From contig JANPYM010000003.1 of NCBI GenBank assembly GCA_025890175.1, positions 1,585,795 through 1,649,794 on the forward strand: DNA of 64,000 bases, in the 5' to 3' direction. This document shows positions 55,401 to 64,000 of this stretch, piece after piece. Under the pieces are notes generated by a model. The model was not told where the DNA came from. It ran no database searches and was given only the letters and a program-made list of their open reading frames with translations. The translations under genes and the position numbers were made by a program. The DNA comes from Ciborinia camelliae. Its lineage: Eukaryota > Ascomycota > Leotiomycetes > Helotiales > Sclerotiniaceae. Position 1 is the stretch's first letter. Each line of letters opens with the position of its first letter.

Positions 55401-57561
55401 CAAACCAAGCCATCTACCAGCGCGTAATGAAGAAGATATATGGTGCCGAGAAAGGTCCACAGGTTGTTCAAGATCTGATCGCCGACCCTTGCGCTGTGAT
55501 ACCTGTAGTTTTAGCCCGTCTCAAGCAAAAAGATGAAGAGTGGACTTTTACTAGGGTAAGTTTTATCTACTCCGGTAATGCAACATCGCTAATACTAGTA
55601 TCAGCGTGAATGGAATCCCGTCTGGGGTGCACAAGGTAGTGTTATGTACTTGAAAAGTCTCGATCACATGGGTATCCACGTGAAGCAAGCCGACAAGAAG
55701 CATTTTGCTGCAAAGCATTTAGTAGATTCCATTAAAACCAAACACGAGGAACAACGACGTCTTAGAAGTTCGAGAGGTCCCACACCAAAGTTCCAGTACT
55801 CCTACCAATTTGCTGACCAGGAGGTCATCGCCCAACTTCTACACATCATGATCGTTTATGCCTGCAATGCAAATCAGCATAGTAGCTCCGAGCGTAGACG
55901 CATTTCCGATTTCTTCGAGAAGTTCATACCAACATTCTTTGACCTACCTTACGATCTTGTCGCACGTCATACTGCTGGCATTGACCGCGGAACTCCTGAT
56001 GATGAATACGAAGATATTGCACCAGCCGAGCTTTCTAATGGTCGAGGAAGACGGCCAGTCAACGGAAAGAAAGCAGACTTGCGACGAGGGGTACTTGACA
56101 GAGGTCGAAATAGCGCAAGAGGTCGTGGACAGAAGGATGATAGCGCTACCGGTAGCAAGGAATCTACACCGGATGTGGATTCTAACATTGATGAGGAAGT
56201 TGCGGAAGTCACTGATGACAGAGCCATGACCGAAGTCACCAATGAACGCTGGGCTGCCGTGCCAGGTGCAGTTGCTGTTCAAGGAACAAAACCTCTCGAA
56301 TCCGACGACTTAGAAATGAAGGCAGATCAGCCATTCCAACGTGATTGGTATAATCTATACTGTAATCAGACCATTTTCGTATTTTTCAGCATTTTCCAAA
56401 CTCTTTATCAGCGATTCAAGGACATAAAAGATGCAGAGACCTCCGCCAAAGCAGAAATGGAACGCGCAAAGAGTGCCAAACCTGCAAAACAAATCGGTCT
56501 GCTAAGCGATAGGAATGACTACTTTACAAGTCTTGAGGATGGTGAGTCCTGCTATTCAAGAGTTTTGGACCTCGTCGAAGATTACATCAAGGGCGAGGTT
56601 GAAGATACGAAATACCAGGACTACCTCCGACATTACTACTTGCAAACTGGGTGGAAAATCTACACCATTACCGACCTTCTTAAGAGTCTTTGCCGCCTGG
56701 GTTCTATTTCCTCCTCTCCCGATTCTAAGGAAAAGACCCCGGATCTCATCGAACAATTCCTACGAAACAGGGAGTCGAAAGAAACTTCATATAATATAGA
56801 GATTAATTTACGAAAACAAGCCGACAAATACATTAAAGATTCAGAATTGTTCTTGATCAGATGGGTATGTAATCCCTGGTTATGTAATTCCTGGTTATAC
56901 ATTACTAACAAGGCATTAGTACCCCAAAAAGAATGAAGCCACATCACAGTGGGTCCATCGAGACGAAACTACCTTTGATCTTGATATTATGCAACGAAAG
57001 GAGCGTTGGCAATATTATACGTCTTCTTATGTCCGTATTGAACCAACTGAAGGCGTGCCCCGCAGACTTCTTCGCAAGAGCCTCCTCACCCGCAATCTAC
57101 CATCAGGTGACACCGATTCGGAAGACGGCTCCAACCAACGCAAACCTCTCGTTTGGGGCGAAGATCTAACCCTTAGAATCTGCGTTAATAGCTATAAAAT
57201 CATCTATAAGGAACCCGGTGTGGAATACTTCATCTATGCCGATAAAGCTCTAGGCGGTGGCGAAAATGGTGAGACTAGACAGAGATTGAAGAAGGTTGAG
57301 GAGTCAAGGAATCAAAGATTTCATGAGAAATTCGGGATGAACAATCGATGGATGAAGGAAAAGAGACATGAAGAAGTTAGTAAAATCAATCAGGAATTCA
57401 GGAAATGGGTCAATGAGGGTGTCCTTCCATCCTCGCAGGCTGCTAGCGGCAGTACCAATGTCGTTTCTGGAACAGCATCTGGAGCAACACCCGGAGCAAC
57501 ACCTGCGGCTACGGCTACGGCTACAGCAGCTGTGGATAACGAAGTTGATATGGCTGGTTAA
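52467..57561 (+). CDS. SIN3: Transcriptional corepressor Sin3
   Basis: Scaffold of the Rpd3/Sin3 histone deacetylase complexes in the nucleus. Exons: 52467-53108, 53202-53302, 53401-54007, 54065-54487, 54587-55003, 55115-55555, 55605-56864 and 56920-57561, closing in frame at 1510 residues. A Gln/charged N-terminal tail precedes PAH1 (~215-280, [10 protein letters not shown]). PAH2 (~438-510) carries Tyr-Val-Asn-Lys-Ile-Lys...Phe-Leu-Glu-Ile-Leu and PAH3 (~626-695) follows. The histone-deacetylase interaction region contains [10 protein letters not shown] and [11 protein letters not shown]. A C-terminal Sin3 domain has Tyr-Leu-Gln-Thr-Gly-Trp. The tail has a Gly-Ala-Thr-Pro repeat. Intron 5 (55004-55114) has a GC donor (GCAAGT), supported by the family sequence across the junction. 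Confidence 0.95.
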
Positions 57562-58733
57562 CTCCAGAATGCACTTGTTTCTTTCGAAATGGGACTGGAA
57601 ATTGGGGGGAGTTCTGGAAGGGTTTCATAACGACATTCTCTTTTGCTTTCGACTTTTATTTTCGTTCTATTGGCAAATTTCAAAGAGCTTGAATTCCTTT
57701 GACCATTTGACCATGTGGCTGCCAATAGATCTGTTTGCGAAGGCTTGCATGGATATCTCGTATTGCGGAGTGAGAGCATTTGACTTACTAAGGTGGTCTC
57801 TCTCGCTTCTATTTTTCTTAGTAAAAACTGGTAGCTTGGGCTTGTTTTATATGCTGTATGATAGATAATTTAAAGTCTTGAATGAATTCGTGGGGTGAGA
57901 GGTGATGTGAGGTGATGTGAGGTGCTTGATAGATGATGAATTAATTAATTGCCTTTACTAGAAGGTATGAAATGCTGCCAGTTCCAGTTTTATTGCAGGA
58001 GCTTCCATCACTAGCCCTGGAGGGCCTAGTCGGTGCGGCCGCTAGTGTGGCCGCATCCGCAGACGAGGGCACCAGTATCTCTCTCTCCCTGGCATCAGCG
58101 AAAATGGTGGCCGATATCACTCATCACCCACCATTTATTTGATTCTTTGGAATTGAATTGCCAAATTGAAAATGTTTACATTATACCAATAATTTTGACA
58201 AATAGGAGGCTCACTTTTTCCCTCTTATTACTTGGTATGTTTTGATTTCTGTTTTTGATCTTTTCGTAGTTCAACGGTCTCAACTGAAAGAGAACTACCT
58301 AGTGAGTGAGTGATCTCCAAACTTCAACACTGCACATGTTACATATATGCAATCAAATAATGCCTCGGGTTCTTTTCCCAGATCAGATCAAGGTACATAT
58401 TGCGCTATGCATTTGTATATTAAATTCTGACTGCTCTCAAGTATTGGATCTTCATGTGATTCACTCTGTTTGCACCAGGGGGTTATAGTCGCGCCCGTAT
58501 ATTCCCAGCTATGGTTTCATTGCATAAATTTAGGCTCTACTCACCACCAATGGTTTTTGTACCGACAATCAGTCGTTGTTCGGCTGAAATTGGGAAATAT
58601 TGAGCCGCTGAAGTATATTCTATTCGTTTTTAACGGGATCTTTTCATGTTTGTGTTGAAGCACCCCTTCTTTCTATTATTGTTGTTTCTTAATATCAAAA
58701 CCCTCGATTCGGCATATACCGACGTAATTTATT
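57562..58733. other. Intergenic region downstream of SIN3
   Basis: About 1.2 kb before the next + strand gene. Repeated GGTGATGTGA units near 57901-57920. No gene supported. Confidence 0.5.
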
Positions 58734-61700
58734 ATGATTTGCGAAGATGAATCTCACGAAGAGACAAGAGAAGGGGATGGAGAGGCTAAAGAATCACAGG
58801 AAAAAGACGCGCGAGTAGAAGGCGGAGAATATGAGGAACGTGAAGACGAATTCAAACCTATGGACCTTTGGGTTCCAAATTTGCCAGACTTAGAACATCC
58901 GGATTTCAAAAAATTCACACATCGTCAGTTCCTACCCCAAATACTTTGATCATTCTAATGCCGAATCAAGGCACCCCAAACGATGGTGCTCGTAATGCCT
59001 CAAATTATGAACCTAAGAATGAGCATTGCAGCATGTGGGAGTCACATCCGGACCCTGAGTGCTATTCATCATTCGGGGATGGAGGGACGACAGCAACTGT
59101 AAATGCGTTTGGGCAGCTCATGCAGTTTAGCACTTATCTTGGCCCAGGAAGGTCTGGCATGTTCTCTGCAGACCATTTGTCAGTATCCGAGCCCTGTTTC
59201 GTTCGTGACAGAGCCAGTGATTTGGATACCATGTCCCGGGCTCGCAATCGAGATGAGATGACATACGGTGTATATATTCGAGACCTGATCTTGGAAGATG
59301 AGCTGGTCCGAAAGTACGTACACTGTAGGTGGCCGCGATATGAGTATGAGAGCGAAAAGGTCAAGATCATCAATCAATGGATGGTACATGATGGAGTCGT
59401 CTTGCAACAGTGGTGTTTTGCTAATCTTGACACCAAAAATATGTCAACGGAAATGAAATTTTCGAAAGATATGTACATTCGGGATCTTGAGTATCAGGAT
59501 TTTGCTTATCGCTTCAATGATTACCTTTGGAGTGGCAACGACCATTTCTTGGGACCACGAGGCTATAGCTGGATATGCTTGCATCAATTACCCGCAAATA
59601 ATTCCAGTGTCGCAAACCCGATCGATGCCAGTTCTATTGGGGTAATCGTATCTGTATTTGTTAATGGTGTTGCCATTAGATTCAACTCTCCAGAAGATTG
59701 GCTTTTAATCACCGAGGCCAACCAGACTACGGAAGTCATTGTTGCATATAAGTTGATACATTCAATGCCTGAAGTTTCGAAAGACTGGAAACGATTTCTA
59801 GTGGAGGCGGATAAGACAAACGTCAACAACTTGTTGTCAGCCGAGTTTGATAAGACTCAATATCGTCCAATACATCTTTTTAGCTTTGAGAGATCTATAT
59901 CTAATGTTTCTGCTGGCGAGTCTCAGGCGTGGGAAGGTATCAAAAATAACCTCGATTTTGTTATTCAGCGGCATCTGGAACATATTCTCACTGTCTGCGC
60001 GATCCCAATTGCCACCCGCCAAGGTAAAAGTGATACGCCCGCTGTGGCTTTAACCTGTGGAGACATATCAGCTCATCGCATTTGTATTTCGGCTAGCTTG
60101 TGAGTTTTCTTTCGCAAAAACACGCCATTTCACTTTAAGGGACTAACGATTGTATGCATAGCTTTACGTTTTTATTCCTACTCAAGGTTGACTCTCATCT
60201 ACGACTAATTAAGCCGCCTGATACATACGTTTCATCGCTTCGGACGAGAATTAAGGACGTCTGTGAAGGACATCTGATATGGTTGAATGGTGTAGATTTG
60301 TCAGAAGATGGTCTTTTTGAGCTTGGTTACATGGCCAATCAGCAGATATTGACCTCCGTCGAAAAGTCAAGGAATATTCTCACAGATACAGCATTTCAGA
60401 TTATCAAAGCAGGCGAATTTGTCGAACATTACATCGAAGACTCTGGCCAAGACAAGCAGCAACCGGCTTATGATGTCATCAAGCGGGTTTATGATAATTG
60501 GACCAAGTATTTAGCCAAGAATAATGAATGGGGCAAGTTTGTATGGCCTCGTTCTCAACGTGGGGGTTTTGATGTCTTCCGCCTAGATGACCACGTCTGG
60601 GCTACCAGGGCCCTCAAGCTGGCTGAAATAATAATTTCTTCCGAGCAGAAAAGAAAGGATGTTGAGAAACAGATTGAAACGCGTACATCTAGGACCACAG
60701 TGAGGCCACGGAAGTCACAAGAAAGTCCCAAGGATCTTTTGGCGAAAACATATTCTTTCGCCAATGTACAGCAAGAAGCTCTACAACGATTCACAACTCA
60801 AAATCCAAATTACCAGTCTAGGAAGAAGATGCTGGCTGTTACAAGATCTGTACGGGAATCCAGATTCTTGTTTCATGCCCGAGATACGGCCCTTTTCTAC
60901 AACATCGATTGGATAGATTGGAAAGGGACACAATTTTATGAGCTGTGGAAAAATACCATTGAGTCGCAACCCCACCATGTGAATAATCAAGAAGAGTCCG
61001 AATGGGATAATGCACTTCGCTATGCTTTAGCTATTGTTATGGGTACTCGTGGGCATCAAATCAATGCAACGCCAGTGTTTGAATTGGTCCAATCAGCCGT
61101 TGAGGTCCTGCTAGGAGGTTTTAGTTCCAGCGGATTTATTCCAGGGCAGCTTCACAAGGGCACGAAGAAGCAGGCTTTGTTTCACGGAAAAAAGGACGCA
61201 GACTTCTATTACCACGCTAGTTTTGAGATACCCTATATACTTTTCAAATATGCTTCAGAAATTTACAATCTATACGAAACGCCGCAGCGATTTGATGCAG
61301 TAACTTCGGTTCCCCGATCTCCTGCACAACCAGCGACCAGTGTAGGAATCCCTCCGCAAACAAAGAACCAGCGGCAAGAGAGTGTCTTGGGTGCAACTCT
61401 AATCGCAACACTGGATAAGGAACAAAAGCAATTAATGAAACAGGTAGATGCTGCAAAGAATCGGGAAATTATTATCATGCAGAAGACTACACCTTTGAAC
61501 TTTGCGATAGATATCACTAATATTGTCAACTACAATGATGAATGGCTATACATTTATCCCTCAATTTTCTCTAGACATGCTGATATCGAAATCGAAGAAC
61601 TTAGGTCGCTTGCAGACTCAACCAGGAACGATCCAGATTTTGCCGGGGATGTTATTCAGAAAGAGCTGTACAAATGGTGCACAATAGAGTCTGAGAAACT

Positions 61701-63893
61701 TAACACTCTGGATGAGTCCCTGAGGTTGGGGGGATACTATTGTTTTTTGATTGATACGCAACAAAAGCAACTTAGGGAACAGGTGACCGTTGATGATGGA
61801 CCCTGCTTTTTGGTCCAAAATGATCTGCTATGGATGAAACTTCGCCAACCTCGCACGCCAGAGAAAGCCAAGAAACGTTTGATTTGGATGCCTCTTGTCG
61901 ATGGAGTAAAAGTTTTGATGTGCTACTTGGCCACTCCTGATATTCACAAACAATCAATTTCTTTGTTCTTCGATCGACATGTCAAGAACGAGAGTTACTT
62001 CTTTGAAGAAACATCTCTGGTATCAAATACATGGGAGACTGAATTCCATTTAAGCTTCTATCTGCTCATAGACTCGGATTCCAATATCTCTCGCGTCTTA
62101 GCTAGTAGTTCTACCGCGGATGAGTTCCCCGGTAGTAATCAAAAAACGAAGATTGCACATGCTTCTATGGGTTTCCGTTTCGATGGCGACTTGCTCGATC
62201 GATATTGGACTGGCTATTTCTTAGAGAATGTTCCGGGTCTTCATAAAGTAGACCGGCTGGGTAGATACGAAACGCCTCGACCCATATTTGTGAAGGATGA
62301 TAGAGCTCAGCAACAGAGAAGGGTACTTGAATTGCAATTCTTTGATCGAATAGCAAAGCAGATGGTCGAGTGCACAAACGAGATTTTGAAATCGATCAAG
62401 GACGGGTTGGGAATAAAACAAGGCGCCCTGTCATCATCCGTCCTCAATAGTGATGATTACTTTACTTCGAGTGCCTTGTGGAACAAATATCAACATATCT
62501 TGCAGGTTGTTGAGGAGGAGCTCGAATCTGCAATCCGAGTCATTGAGAAATGGGAAAAGAGGGAAGATGACCGAAAGGCCGAAAGGCCCCGTTGGACTCG
62601 AAAAGACAAAACTAAATACCGCGGTTTTATCAATAAATGGGGTGGCTCTACAAGTAGACAAATTGGGGACTTACGCAGCGCCTATAGGAACATTAAATTT
62701 TTACGGGAAACTCTTACTAGCAGCCAGGACCAGGTGAGAAGCAATCTTCATACTTTACATCCATTGGATTTGATGTTTGTTCACACGTATTACCCTTGAT
62801 CAGTGATCAGAGTATTTAATGGTCCGGTATAGCAGACCAGATCTATAAGATTTCAATATTTGGAAAAGTTGTAAAATTTTGAAAATGATTCGTTTTTTAA
62901 ATACATGGGATATCCCAAACTTCATCAAAAGGGACAACAACTGATATTCCAATTTTTGTAAAGATACGCAACGATTTGAGCCTGAAAGGATCCGAAAGGA
63001 TTCGATTTTTCACCTATGTGACTGTGGTATTCCTTCCCCTGGGCTTCGCAACGAGTATCTTCAGCATGAGCGGTGCGCCAGATGGTGTTGTACTTATCAA
63101 TATGACAGCTTGTGCTATTATCGCTCTCTTAATTACAATACTTGTCCTCCTGAACGTCAAACAACTGGCTAGCATCGTCGACGACCTATTCTCAATGTAT
63201 CACAGATGTTCTCGAGCAAAAATAGAACATAGTATAGTAGTCAGTCAGCAAAAGCTGCGGTGGAGCGCTTTGGAAGAGGCTGAAGAGATTGACACAGAGA
63301 AGAAACAAGCCAAGAGTTCAAGAGGCCTTCGAAATAAACAGCGTAGAAAGCTTCTAAGGATCGAGACCTGGACGCTCTTATTTTGGGTCTACTATATCAG
63401 TATAGAGTTTCCAGCTCGCCGAGTTTTACAGGCATCGAATGAGCTGAAAGGCCGGAAGATTACATTCCTCTCATTGGTGCACATCTTGCTTGGGGTTGTG
63501 TTTCTACCGCTGTTCATCGTATCCTGTCTCTTCCAACTTATCATTTACAATGCGGCAGATATTCTTACGGCAGTTTGGGGCAAGTACTGCCTGGATGTTT
63601 GGTAGCCTTGACTGTGCTAACAATTTGTAGAATTCATTGTGTTCCTGCTCACCCCATCACCTGCAGTAATGCAAGATTCGGTTGACAAATACAAGGACCG
63701 ACTTCATCTACTCACATATCTACCAGATGCAGCTCGTCCCATGAAGCTATTGGTCGATAAGCTCAGGGCACGGCGAGAGATTCATGGGAACGAGAAGGAA
63801 TTGGGGGAGAAAGATACCCCTGAAAATAACGACTCAGATATTGAAAGAACAGGAGTGTCGCACGATTCGTTGCAAAATATAAATGAAATATAG
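58734..63893 (+). CDS. Large protein with C-terminal CorA-like membrane domain
   Basis: Exons 58734-58923, 58971-60099, 60162-62733, 62964-63579 and 63631-63893 close at 1589 residues. Introns: 47, 62, 230 and 51 nt; the last has a GC donor (GCAAGT). The N-terminus is acidic. About 1250 mostly soluble residues follow with no named domain I can identify. The C-terminal part has a long helix, then Phe-Phe-Thr-Tyr-Val-Thr-Val-Val-Phe-Leu-Pro-Leu-Gly-Phe-Ala-Thr-Ser-Ile-Phe-Ser-Met-Ser and a second hydrophobic segment, the CorA-like transmembrane pair. The Gly-Met-Asn signature of true Mg2+ channels is replaced by Ser-Met-Ser, as in many fungal CorA-like proteins. A further hydrophobic stretch (Leu-Leu-Gly-Val-Val-Phe-Leu-Pro-Leu-Phe-Ile-Val) follows. 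Transport activity is doubtful; a membrane-anchored signalling role is possible. Confidence 0.88.
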
Positions 63894-64000
63894 GCAAACA
63901 CGTACTGGAATAAGGGGAATCTAAAACTTTTTTCAAGCTTCGATAGCTTGGATAGTTTCATTTTTGATGTCGCTGCTGATATGATATGGTATACAAATAG

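Overview
The window looks like a chromosomal segment of a filamentous ascomycete, most likely a leotiomycete near Botrytis/Sclerotinia. Reasons: genes carry short GT-AG introns (about 47-230 nt) with CTAAC/CTGAC-type branch sites; there is a Pezizomycotina-type dispersed 5S rRNA gene; Sin3, ER cyclophilin B, a class III chitinase with CBM1 and a cytochrome-b5-fused fumarate reductase are all fungal in form; intergenic DNA is long and AT-leaning. The genus is inference. Exon models below were worked out by hand and checked for splice sites and reading-frame closure.

Layout. 1-2.5 kb: gene-poor, with a purine-rich strand. 2.8-3.8 kb: a secreted two-module protein with a disturbed reading frame. 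4.5-13.7 kb: three members (A, B, C) of an unrecognised family with an N-terminal helical module and a long disordered, NLS-bearing tail. 14.2-16.1 kb: a conserved divergent pair, mitochondrial ribosomal protein uS13m and ER-membrane cyclophilin B. 16.9-18.9 kb: relics (CenpB-type transposase DNA-binding domain, possible NB-ARC fragment). 19.2-32 kb: a cluster of a second unrecognised family (D, E, F and the decayed G), interleaved with a small basic protein gene (H) and a 3-kb gene-free block of degenerate repeats and a nested hairpin structure.

32.6-34.0 kb: chitinase. 36.4-36.7 kb: a 310-bp foldback element, with a related single end near 51.65 kb. 38.5-39.8 kb: histidine phosphatase, with a 17-bp minisatellite upstream. 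43.2-43.9 kb: basic protein I. 45.85 kb: 5S rRNA. 47.1-49.3 kb: fumarate reductase. 50.7-51.4 kb: FAS1-domain protein. 52.5-57.6 kb: Sin3. 58.7-63.9 kb: a 1589-residue CorA-like membrane protein.

The conserved genes are housekeeping or common fungal genes with no evident operon-like logic. The candidate new biology is in 4.5-32 kb: two lineage-restricted families without a recognisable domain, arranged as tandem or nearby paralogs. D/E/F share a repeated ~120-residue module, and SUMO-interaction-like motifs recur just after it, which suggests nuclear roles. G is visibly dying by nonsense and frameshift.
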